Notes: generated by a model from the sequence alone, not told the origin. A stretch of 5,556 bases of DNA from Acidimicrobiia bacterium (GCA_017853455.1 JAFMJM010000170.1:1-5556), one strand, 5' to 3'; shown: positions 1 through 5,543, numbered from the stretch's first letter. Numbers and translations: made by a program.

Positions 1-83
1 TCGGGGACGCCGAGGCCGACGAGCACGCGGGCGCAGTGCTGCTGGAGGCGATCGGCGGGAACGAGCGTGATGTCGGTGGGCAC
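1..83 (-). CDS. Partial CDS, N-terminus of a probable malate/L-lactate dehydrogenase (Ldh_2-type) family protein
   Basis: Only the first 27 codons are inside the window; the gene runs off the left edge. From GTG at 83 it reads as M-P-T-D-I-T-L-V-P followed by ADRLQQHCARVLVGLGVP. The pattern 'A-x-x-L-x-x-x-x-x-x-V-L-x-x-x-G-V-P' resembles the first helix of NAD(P)-dependent 2-hydroxyacid dehydrogenases of the Ldh_2 family (malate, L-lactate, ureidoglycolate type), which usually continues into a conserved segment containing DxRGxxSHG. That segment would lie outside the window, so the assignment rests on one helix and is tentative. The GTG has no Shine-Dalgarno sequence (upstream bases are TTCCCCC), and a TATAAC box ends 7 nt before it, so the message is probably leaderless. 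It is separated from the transporter operon by a strong hairpin and is probably its own transcription unit. Confidence 0.5.
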   Translation of the reverse strand, partial: MPTDITLVPADRLQQHCARVLVGLGVP

Positions 84-120
84 GGGGGAAGTTATATCAA
101 TTCGCCAGGGGCGCCGTCCG
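84..120 (-). promoter_or_regulatory. Predicted promoter of the left-edge gene, giving a leaderless mRNA
   Basis: On the minus strand TATAAC (96-91) matches the sigma-70 type -10 consensus at 5 of 6 positions and lies in a short AT-rich island within very GC-rich DNA. Seven bases (TTCCCCC) separate it from the GTG at 83, so transcription would begin at or next to the start codon. The -35 region is poor: CGGACG at 120-115 (18-nt spacer) shares only G-A-C with TTGACA, and it lies inside a perfect palindrome that could be an operator. The -10 match and spacing are seen directly; the leaderless start is inferred. Confidence 0.55.
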
Positions 121-130
121 GGCCCGGACG
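115..130. repeat. Perfect 16-bp palindrome over the -35 region of the left-edge gene
   Basis: CGTCCGGGCCCGGACG is a perfect palindrome without a spacer. It spans about -32 to -47 relative to the predicted transcription start at 83 and covers the likely -35 position, which is where a dimeric regulator often binds. It also touches the base of the operon-closing hairpin at 130. As RNA it could fold as a 6-bp stem with a GGCC loop, so it might instead be a second, tandem piece of the terminator. Uninterrupted GC-only palindromes can arise by chance in DNA of this composition, but 16 bp is long. Confidence 0.45.
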
Positions 131-168
131 CGACTCGGCCCCGGGATCGCTCCCGGGGCCGAGGTCGC
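130..168 (-). terminator. Strong GC-rich hairpin closing the transporter operon
   Basis: Bases 134-146 and 151-163 are perfectly complementary (13 bp). The stem extends with one bulged base (164) through four more pairs (130-133 with 165-168). On the transcribed minus strand the loop is GCGA, a GNRA-type tetraloop. The hairpin lies 28 nt past the binding-protein stop codon. No U-tract follows, as is common for GC-rich actinobacterial terminators. It could act as a terminator or as a 3'-end stabiliser of the binding-protein message. Confidence 0.8.
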
Positions 169-196
169 AGTGCTGGGTGACGCGGTGGTGCTTACG

Positions 197-1414
197 TCAC
201 TTGGCGGCGGTGGTGGCGGTGGTCCCGGCCACCGTGGTCACCGCACCGACGATCTCCGCCGGCGGGATGTACTCCGACACGTAGTTCTTGAGCAGCTTCT
301 TCGAGCCGTCGGTGTTCCACTTGAACACCGTGACCGAGCGGCCCAGGACGTTGTTCTTGTCGGCCTTGTAGGTGCAGACCCCGTCGTACGGGTTGGCCGC
401 GATCCACTTGATGATGGCCGCGTGGTCGGTCCCGACCGCCTCGACGGCCTTCGTGCCGTAGTGGAAGGCGTCGTACACCTGTGCCGCCGAGTAGTTCGGC
501 GAGTAGTTGTACTTGGCCTTGAAGTCCTTCGTGAAGGTCTTGGCGGCCTTGCTCTTCTCGAGCTCGGGCACGCAGTCGTCGACCCCGACCAGGTTGGCCG
601 TGTTGGTGATCGTCTTGGCGTCGACCGCGAGGCCGAGGCTGGCACCACCGATGATCGGCACGTTGACGCCGTTGTCCTGCATGTTCTTGACGAACACGCC
701 GAACGGGTTCGGGTAGTCGAAGCCGACGATCCCGTCGACCCCGGCGTTCTTGAACGCCAGGACCTGCTGGGTGAGGTCGGCGTCGGCGTAGCCGTTGGTC
801 TGGACGGTGACGATCTGGCACGACGGCGTCTCGGCCGCGGTCGCCTTGGCGACGGTGGTCGAGTCGGTGCCGAACGGCAGGTTGACCGCCAGGATGCCCA
901 CCTTCTTGAGCTTGAGCACCTTGCAGGCGTAGTCGGTGGCGACCTTGGCCGTGGTGTCGTTCAGCGGGCGCAGGAGGAACATGTTCGCTCCACCCTGGGC
1001 GGCCGTCTTGATGCCGGTGGCCGGCGACGCCAGCGTGAACGTCGGCAGGCCGGAGGCCACGACGTCAGGCGCGATGGCGAACTGCTGGCTGGCGGTCATG
1101 CCCACCCAGAAGTCGGGGTTGGCGGCCTTGACCTTCTCGAAGGCGACCTGCTCGGCCGGCACCGAGACGCTCTGGCCCGGGAACCGCTCGTAGTTGACGG
1201 TCCAACCCTGCTTGGTCAGATCGGCCACGGCGAGCTGGGCGCCGTCCTCGAACTGCGGAACCGCCTGGGCGGACTCCCCGACCTTCTCGTAGTTCCCCAC
1301 GATGTGGACGGCCTTGGCCTTCTTGGCGGCCCCGGCGGGACCGGCGATGGCTGCAAACGATGCGAGCGAGGCGGCTGCCACGCAGGCGATCGCGACGTAC
1401 TTGAGTTTCCTCAA
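197..1414 (-). CDS. ABC transporter substrate-binding protein, LivK-like (type I periplasmic binding fold)
   Basis: This 405-residue extracellular receptor should deliver ligand to the LivHMGF-type complex encoded just upstream. It starts with a classic Sec signal peptide: MRKLK, a hydrophobic stretch at about 6-24, and a likely cut after A29 (A-G-A). The mature part follows the two-lobe Peripla_BP_6 pattern. The first lobe has a helix rich in A-Q-L-A-V-A-D (about 58-66), a GMTASQQ loop (105-111) and GLPTFTLASPAT (122-133). The second lobe begins near KKVGILAVN (170-178), with GIVGFDYPNPF (228-238) near the hinge. The C-terminal 15 residues are almost only V, T, A and G. The start is TTG, the only start that gives the signal peptide, with AGGGGG 9 nt upstream. 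No lipobox is visible: C11 lies inside the hydrophobic core in the context A-I-A-C. Mature cysteines are C164, C199, C281 and C347, enough for two disulfides. Branched-chain amino acids are the default ligand, but the sequence does not prove this. Confidence 0.9.
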   Translation of the reverse strand: MRKLKYVAIACVAAASLASFAAIAGPAGAAKKAKAVHIVGNYEKVGESAQAVPQFEDGAQLAVADLTKQGWTVNYERFPGQSVSVPAEQVAFEKVKAANPDFWVGMTASQQFAIAPDVVASGLPTFTLASPATGIKTAAQGGANMFLLRPLNDTTAKVATDYACKVLKLKKVGILAVNLPFGTDSTTVAKATAAETPSCQIVTVQTNGYADADLTQQVLAFKNAGVDGIVGFDYPNPFGVFVKNMQDNGVNVPIIGGASLGLAVDAKTITNTANLVGVDDCVPELEKSKAAKTFTKDFKAKYNYSPNYSAAQVYDAFHYGTKAVEAVGTDHAAIIKWIAANPYDGVCTYKADKNNVLGRSVTVFKWNTDGSKKLLKNYVSEYIPPAEIVGAVTTVAGTTATTAAK

Positions 1415-1422
1415 GGTGATGT

Positions 1423-1429
1423 ACCCCCT
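1423..1429 (-). promoter_or_regulatory. Ribosome binding site deciding the TTG start of the binding-protein gene
   Basis: Minus-strand AGGGGGT lies 8-9 nt before the TTG at 1414. No ATG or GTG occurs in frame near the signal peptide, so this site together with the intact n-region (MRKLK) supports TTG as the true start. Confidence 0.55.
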
Positions 1430-1453
1430 GTGTCTCTCGCCGGTTCATCCCGC

Positions 1454-1514
1454 CGAGTAATGGAGATTCTTAGCAGCAACCGGGCGGATGTGACCATCGT
1501 CACCCGTCATGCGC
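1454..1514 (-). promoter_or_regulatory. Predicted promoter/operator of the binding-protein gene, with the shared TAAGAATCT...ATTACTCG block
   Basis: On the minus strand TAAGAATCT (1472-1464), CC, then ATTACTCG (1461-1454) form a block repeated upstream of livH. The TAAGAAT part is a plausible -10 element; TGGTCA (1496-1491) would be a 4-of-6 match to TTGACA with an 18-nt spacer. The block begins 58 nt before the TTG start, against 57 nt in the livH copy. This allows the binding protein to be transcribed separately from the permease genes. An alternative is that the block is a regulator binding site rather than the core promoter, or both. Confidence 0.5.
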
Positions 1515-1520
1515 CGCCCG
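1481..1520. repeat. Inverted repeats in the livF-binding protein intergenic region
   Basis: Outer arms CGGGCGG (1481-1487) and CCGCCCG (1514-1520) are perfectly complementary. Inside them GTGAC-CATC-GTCAC (1490-1503) is a second interrupted palindrome with 5-bp arms. The two are not co-centred. The inner one overlaps the candidate -35 hexamer of the binding-protein promoter, so it fits an operator. The outer one, 56 nt past the livF stop, could fold as a weak RNA hairpin that reduces read-through from livF. No U-tract follows. Confidence 0.4.
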
Positions 1521-1576
1521 CTACCATGAATCGAGTTCAGGACGAACGGGCGGCGGGGACGCCCCGGTCGGTCCGA

Positions 1577-2320
1577 TCAGTCCGCCGGGCGCTCCAATGC
1601 GACCTCCTCGGCCGCCAACGCCGGCTCCTCACCGAGGTAGGAGGCCACCAGGGCCTCACGGTCGGCGAGGTCGGCCGCCGTGCCCTCGAGCACGATCCGG
1701 CCCCCGACCAGAACCGCCGCCCGGGTGCTGTGCCGCAGGGCCACCACCGTGTTCTGCTCCACGAGGAGCATCGGGATGCGGTCGCGGACCGTCTTGAGCG
1801 CCCCGTAGACGGTCTGGACGAACTTGGGCGACAGACCGAGCGACGGCTCGTCGAGCAGGAGCAGCCGGGGCTGGGCCACGAGGGCCCGACCGATCGCCAC
1901 CATCTGCTGCTCACCACCCGAGAGCGCCCAGCCGTCACGCTTGCGCAGGGCCTGGAGCGGCTCGAAGATGTCGTAGACGTCGTCGATCGTGAACATCGCG
2001 GCCCGGCCACCGTCGGCGGTCGTGCCCACCTGGAGGTTCTCGTGCACCGTGAGTGACGGGAACACGTGCCGACCCTCGGGCACGTGGATCAGCCCGATCC
2101 GGGCCAGGCCCTCGATCGACTGACCCCGGCAGTCGGCGCCGTCGAAGGTGATCGTGCCGCCGTGGGGGACCATCCCCGAGATCGCCCGCAACGTAGACGT
2201 CTTGCCCGCACCGTTGGGGCCGATCATGGCGACGACCTCACCCGCACCGACCGTGAGGTCGATGCCGCGCACCGCCGCCACCGGTCCGTACGAGACCTCG
2301 AGTCCGCGGATCTCCAGCAT
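1577..2320 (-). CDS. livF: Branched-chain amino acid-type ABC transporter ATP-binding protein LivF
   Basis: This 247-residue cytoplasmic ATPase is one of the two that power the importer; it pairs with the LivG domain encoded just upstream. ABC motifs appear in the right order: Walker A GPNGAGKT (34-41), the LivF-type VPEGRHVFPSLTV segment (80-92) at the Q-loop region, signature LSGGEQQM (133-140), Walker B LLLLDEP (153-159, catalytic E158), D-loop SLGLSP (160-165), and LLVEQN (185-190) where many ABC proteins have the H-loop histidine. VEQN is normal for LivF, not a defect. The length is slightly above the usual 230-240 because of an Ala/Glu-rich tail after YLGEE. The ATG start lies 2 nt after the stop of the preceding gene, with GGAGGT ending 9 nt upstream, inside that gene's last codons, so the two are probably translationally coupled. 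Confidence 0.95.
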   Translation of the reverse strand: MLEIRGLEVSYGPVAAVRGIDLTVGAGEVVAMIGPNGAGKTSTLRAISGMVPHGGTITFDGADCRGQSIEGLARIGLIHVPEGRHVFPSLTVHENLQVGTTADGGRAAMFTIDDVYDIFEPLQALRKRDGWALSGGEQQMVAIGRALVAQPRLLLLDEPSLGLSPKFVQTVYGALKTVRDRIPMLLVEQNTVVALRHSTRAAVLVGGRIVLEGTAADLADREALVASYLGEEPALAAEEVALERPAD

Positions 2321-2322
2321 GA

Positions 2323-4287
2323 TCAGTCGACCTCCGCCACACCGAGGTAGGCGTCGACGACCCGCTGGTCCTCGAACACCGTCTTCGCGTCACCCACCGC
2401 CACCAGCCGACCCTGCTCGAGCACCGCCACCCGGTCACACAGGTCGGTGATGAAGTCGAGCTTGTGGTCGATGACGAGCAGCGACACCCCCTCGGCCCGC
2501 AACTGGTGGAGGTACCCACCCAGCCGCTCGGTCTCCGACTGGTCGAGACCCGCCGACGGCTCGTCGAGGAGCAGCACCGTCGGGCCCGCCGCGATCGCCC
2601 GGGCGACCTCGAGCAGCCGCCGCTGCCCGTAGGTGAGCCGCGACGCCGGGAGCTCCGCGAACTCCACGAGCCCGACCCGGTCGAGGGCGTCGACCGCCAC
2701 ACCCCACCGGGCCCGCTCTCGGCGCAACACCAGCGGGCGCAGGAGCCACGAGGCCGTCACGCCGGTGAGGCGGCGGTCGGAGGTCGAGATGAGCACGTCC
2801 TCGATGCACGACAGGTGGTCGTAGGTCTGGGGCGCCTGGTACGTGCGCAGCAGGCCGGACGGGCGGGCGGCGCCCGCCACCCCGAGGCGGATCCGGTTCC
2901 CGGCGATCGTGAGCGCACCCGTGGAGGGCACGACCCCGGTCAGCGCGTTGAGGAACGTCGTCTTGCCGCTGCCGTTGGGGCCGACGAGCCCGAGGATCTC
3001 GCCGTTGCGCAGGTCGAGACTGACACCGTCGACCGCCCGGACCCCGCCGAACGACACCCGCAGGTCGTCGGCCCGCAGGATGACGTCACCCTCGACCTTC
3101 CCACCCGACACGATCGCGCGCGCCCGGGCCTCGGCGGTGGTCGGGGGCAGGGTCGCCTCGTCGGTCACGGCCACCGGCAACGGCGGGGAGGACGTCAGGC
3201 CGAAGAGGTCCGACACCCAGGTCCGCCGCTCCGGGGGCGTGCGCCCCTGCATCACGGCGCGCAGCCAGTGGAACGCCCCGATCAGCCCCGAAGGGAGGAA
3301 CACCATCGTCACCAGGAGCGCGAGGCCGTAGATGATCTGGTTGTACTCACTGACCTGGTGCCCGAAGAGCTTGAAGTTCATCTCCTGGAGCGCGAAGGGG
3401 ACCCACACGTAGAACGCCGCGCCCAGGATCGGGCCCCACAACGACTCGGCCCCGCCCACGATCAGCATCACGAAGATGCCGAGCCCGAGCTCGACGGAGA
3501 AGTCGCTCACCTGACCGAAGCCGTTGCCGTGGATGAACAGCACCCCGGCGAAGGCACCGATGGCCGAGCCGAGGGTGAACATGACGACCCGCACGCGCAG
3601 GGTGGGGATGCCGACCGTCGTCGCGACCGTCGGTTGGTCGCGCATGGCGATCGCCTCGCGCCGGACCGGCGAGCGGGCCATCCAGATCCCGACGAGCAGC
3701 ACGAGCGCCAGGGCGCCGAGCAGCACCCAGAACAGATGACGGGCGTTGGCTGCGCCCGCCCCGACCTCGGTGACGGTCCAGCCGAACAGCTGGATCGGCT
3801 TCACCCCGGCCAGCTCGCCACCCGAGGTGCCGGTGAAGTCGGTCCACTGGGTGACCACCACCGACAGGACCTCGCTCAGGGCCAGCGTCGCGATGGCCAG
3901 GAAGAAGAGGTTGGCCTTGCGCGCCACGAGCGAGAACAGCACCGCGATGACGCAGGCCACGGCGATCCCGAGGACCATCGCGAGCAGGAACGGCACCCCG
4001 ACCCGGGTCGCCCAGGCCGACGTGTACCCGCCGACCATCGCGAACGCCGCCTGCGAGAAGGCGAACTGCCCCGACACTCCGAACACGAAGTAGAACCCGA
4101 TGACCATCACCGAGTAGAGGAGCCAGTAGTTGAAGGTGAGTGCCGCCGGTCCACTCCAGGTCGGCACGAACCGCAGCGCGATCATGAACAGCACGAACAC
4201 CGCCAGCCACGGGTACTGGAACCCGCGCATCGCCGGCGGGCGCGCCGAGAGCCGCGTCCGTAGCCCCGGGGTCGCCAGGTCGGTCAC
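2323..4287 (-). CDS. livM-livG: Fused branched-chain amino acid-type ABC permease/ATPase (LivM-LivG)
   Basis: One 654-residue chain joins a LivM permease to a LivG ATPase. The membrane half (about 25-345) has roughly eight to ten hydrophobic segments, including 25-41, 48-70, 98-121, 127-147, 184-203, 233-253, 265-300 and 317-338. It also carries the LivM cytoplasmic loop RSPVRREAIAMRDQP...GIPTLR (206-231), which contacts the ATPase. A Pro/Ala/Thr-rich linker (about 346-398) leads to the ATPase half: Walker A GPNGSGKTT (436-444), Q-loop RTYQ (481-484), signature LTYGQRR (551-557), Walker B VLLLDEP (571-577, E576), D-loop SAGLD (578-582) and H608 in VIDHK. All catalytic residues are present. 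I prefer GTG at 4287 because GGAGG (4299-4295) sits 7 nt upstream. GTG at 4320 is in frame, adds 11 residues, overlaps the livH stop as GTGA and has only a weak GGGGAAG. Much longer upstream extensions run through livH in another frame and are not real. LivM/LivG fusions are known in actinobacteria. Confidence 0.93.
   Translation of the reverse strand: MTDLATPGLRTRLSARPPAMRGFQYPWLAVFVLFMIALRFVPTWSGPAALTFNYWLLYSVMVIGFYFVFGVSGQFAFSQAAFAMVGGYTSAWATRVGVPFLLAMVLGIAVACVIAVLFSLVARKANLFFLAIATLALSEVLSVVVTQWTDFTGTSGGELAGVKPIQLFGWTVTEVGAGAANARHLFWVLLGALALVLLVGIWMARSPVRREAIAMRDQPTVATTVGIPTLRVRVVMFTLGSAIGAFAGVLFIHGNGFGQVSDFSVELGLGIFVMLIVGGAESLWGPILGAAFYVWVPFALQEMNFKLFGHQVSEYNQIIYGLALLVTMVFLPSGLIGAFHWLRAVMQGRTPPERRTWVSDLFGLTSSPPLPVAVTDEATLPPTTAEARARAIVSGGKVEGDVILRADDLRVSFGGVRAVDGVSLDLRNGEILGLVGPNGSGKTTFLNALTGVVPSTGALTIAGNRIRLGVAGAARPSGLLRTYQAPQTYDHLSCIEDVLISTSDRRLTGVTASWLLRPLVLRRERARWGVAVDALDRVGLVEFAELPASRLTYGQRRLLEVARAIAAGPTVLLLDEPSAGLDQSETERLGGYLHQLRAEGVSLLVIDHKLDFITDLCDRVAVLEQGRLVAVGDAKTVFEDQRVVDAYLGVAEVD
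2331..2335 (-). promoter_or_regulatory. Ribosome binding site of livF
   Basis: Minus-strand GGAGG lies 10 nt before the livF ATG and inside the final codons of the LivM-LivG gene. Ribosomes finishing that gene would be placed close to the livF start. Confidence 0.7.
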
Positions 4288-4294
4288 CGCACCA

Positions 4295-4299
4295 CCTCC
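4295..4299 (-). promoter_or_regulatory. Ribosome binding site deciding the LivM-LivG start
   Basis: GGAGG (within GGAGGTGG, 4299-4292) is 7 nt upstream of GTG at 4287, which is ideal spacing. The competing GTG at 4320 has GGGGAAG (4332-4326) five bases upstream and the GTGA stop/start overlap typical of coupled genes, so both starts may be used. Confidence 0.6.
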
Positions 4300-4316
4300 G
4301 TCGTTCGCCGTCGCGC

Positions 4317-5486
4317 TCACAGCCGCTTCCCCGCTCGACCGAAGATTCCCTGGGGCTTGACCGCGATCACGATCAGCATCAGGACGTAGGGGAAGACGCT
4401 GCGGTACTTGAGCACCACCAATGGATCGCCGTGGAGCACCTTCTGGACGAACAACGGCAGCATCGCTCCGCCGAAGAGCTGCTCGGTGAGGCCGATCATG
4501 AGGGCCCCGACCACCACCCCGCCGATGCTGCCGAAACCGCCGAGGACGGCGGCCGCGAAGCCGAGCAGCATGTAGGAGAAGCCGAGACTCAGGTCGAACG
4601 ACCCGAGCGGGCCGATCAGGATCCCGGCCAGGCCGGCCAGGGCGGCCGAGATGCCGAAGGCCAGCATCGACATCGTGTTGGCCCGGACCCCGTAGAGGCG
4701 GGCGGTCTCGCGGTCGGCGGCGATCGCCCGCACCTGCCGACCGAAGGAGGTCCGGGAGAACAGCAACATGATCCCGAGGACCACCACGGCAGTGACCACG
4801 ATGACCACGACCCGCTGGGCCGAGATCACGGCGTCGTGGACCCCGAGAAACCCGATGTTGAGCCGCAGCACGCCGTCCTTGAAGAACAGGAAGTTCTGGA
4901 GCGACTGCCCCGGGGTGAACCACGACTGGAGGTAGCGGGGGGTGCTGCCCTGCCAGATGCCGATCAGCGTGCGGATGATCAGGGCGATCCCCAGGGTCGC
5001 GATGACCACCACGTGCATGTCGCGGCCCCGAAGGGGCGCGTAGGCGACCCGCTCGATGCCGACCCCGATGAAGAACATCAGCACGAGCGTCAGGAGCAGT
5101 CCCACGCCGAGGGTCAGGCCCAGCCCGTCCTTGGCGATGCCCGTGTGGTCGGTCGCCCAGAACGCCAGGAACGCCCCGAGGGTGATGAGGTCACCCTGGG
5201 CGAAGTTGGCGATGCCGGTGGCCTTCTGGATCATCAGGAAGCCGAGCGCCGCCAGGGCCACGATCGCTCCCTGGGCCACGCCCGAACCCAGCAGGGCCAC
5301 CATCAGGGTGCCGTCGACGCAGAACGCCCAGACCGCCCAGACCACCAGGACGGTGACGACCGCCGCGGTGGCCCACTGGCCGCGGGTCAGGCCCTCGATC
5401 CGCGGACGTCGGCCGGGAGCACTGGCGTGCACGTCCTCGACGTCGGGCGTGAAGTCGTGCTCCAACGCGCCAGGAGTCTCGCTCAC
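4317..5486 (-). CDS. livH: Branched-chain amino acid-type ABC transporter permease LivH
   Basis: This 389-residue inner-membrane permease forms the channel together with LivM. Family marks include NFAQGDLITLGAF (94-106), ERVAYAPLRGRD (145-156), TLGIALIIRTL (164-174), the coupling loop RTSFGRQVRAIAADRETARLYGV (245-267), the helix AALAGLAGIL (281-290), GGFGSIGGVVVGALMIGL (316-333) and the end motif KPQGIFGR (377-384). It is longer than E. coli LivH (about 308). Part of the difference is a polar, acidic N-terminal tail of about 37 residues before the first membrane segment (38-57). Another part is a longer stretch at 338-362 before the last membrane segment. The start is GTG at 5486 with GAGGGGGG directly upstream. 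It is the first gene of the block and probably sets transcription for LivM-LivG and livF. Confidence 0.94.
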   Translation of the reverse strand: MSETPGALEHDFTPDVEDVHASAPGRRPRIEGLTRGQWATAAVVTVLVVWAVWAFCVDGTLMVALLGSGVAQGAIVALAALGFLMIQKATGIANFAQGDLITLGAFLAFWATDHTGIAKDGLGLTLGVGLLLTLVLMFFIGVGIERVAYAPLRGRDMHVVVIATLGIALIIRTLIGIWQGSTPRYLQSWFTPGQSLQNFLFFKDGVLRLNIGFLGVHDAVISAQRVVVIVVTAVVVLGIMLLFSRTSFGRQVRAIAADRETARLYGVRANTMSMLAFGISAALAGLAGILIGPLGSFDLSLGFSYMLLGFAAAVLGGFGSIGGVVVGALMIGLTEQLFGGAMLPLFVQKVLHGDPLVVLKYRSVFPYVLMLIVIAVKPQGIFGRAGKRL

Positions 5487-5489
5487 GGT

Positions 5490-5543
5490 CCCCCCTCACG
5501 GGCTCACCGGCCCCCCGCCGACGAGTAATCGGACAGATTCTTA
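5490..5543 (-). promoter_or_regulatory. Predicted promoter/leader of the livH-livMG-livF operon with the shared TAAGAATCT...ATTACTCG block
   Basis: On the minus strand TAAGAATCT (5543-5535), GTCCG, then ATTACTCG (5529-5522) repeats the block found before the binding-protein gene. TAAGAAT is a plausible -10 and begins 57 nt before the livH GTG. A purine-rich GAGGGGGG (5497-5490) serves as ribosome binding site, 3-5 nt from the start depending on register. Only 13 bases remain upstream of the block inside the window, so the -35 region cannot be judged. Confidence 0.5.

Noticed and set aside
185..194. Loss of the H-loop histidine in LivF (VEQN at residues 187-190)
   Set aside because: LivF proteins, including the E. 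coli one, normally carry VEQN here, so it is a family trait and not a defect. The coordinates given are residue numbers of LivF.
36..284. Small plus-strand open frame of 82 codons at the left edge
   Set aside because: It crosses the left-edge gene, the promoter, the palindrome and the terminator hairpin, and ends inside the binding-protein gene on the opposite strand. There is no conserved content.
1554..1566. CGGGG-ACG-CCCCG mini-hairpin just after the livF stop
   Set aside because: A 5-bp stem with a 3-nt loop and no U-tract is expected often in DNA this rich in G and C, so it is too weak to call a terminator.
170..2056. Very long plus-strand open frame (628 codons) opposite the binding protein and livF
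   Set aside because: It runs antisense to two clear genes, its translation is dominated by R, G, V, D and L from GC-rich complementary codons, it matches no family I recognise, and it crosses an intergenic region unchanged in style. This is a GC-driven shadow.
2464..4263. Plus-strand open frame of 599 codons opposite LivM-LivG
   Set aside because: It is antisense to a gene with all ABC motifs. Its translation is low complexity (R, E, H, D, P, G) with no domain or credible ribosome binding site.
4321..4923. Upstream extension of the LivM-LivG frame to an ATG at 4923
   Set aside because: The added 201 residues are an arginine/proline-rich shadow of livH in another frame; the LivM protein begins at the livH stop.
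4431..5528. Plus-strand open frame of 365 codons opposite livH, rich in H, D, E, Q and G
   Set aside because: It is the complement of hydrophobic livH codons, which always gives polar charged sequence, and it has no family features.
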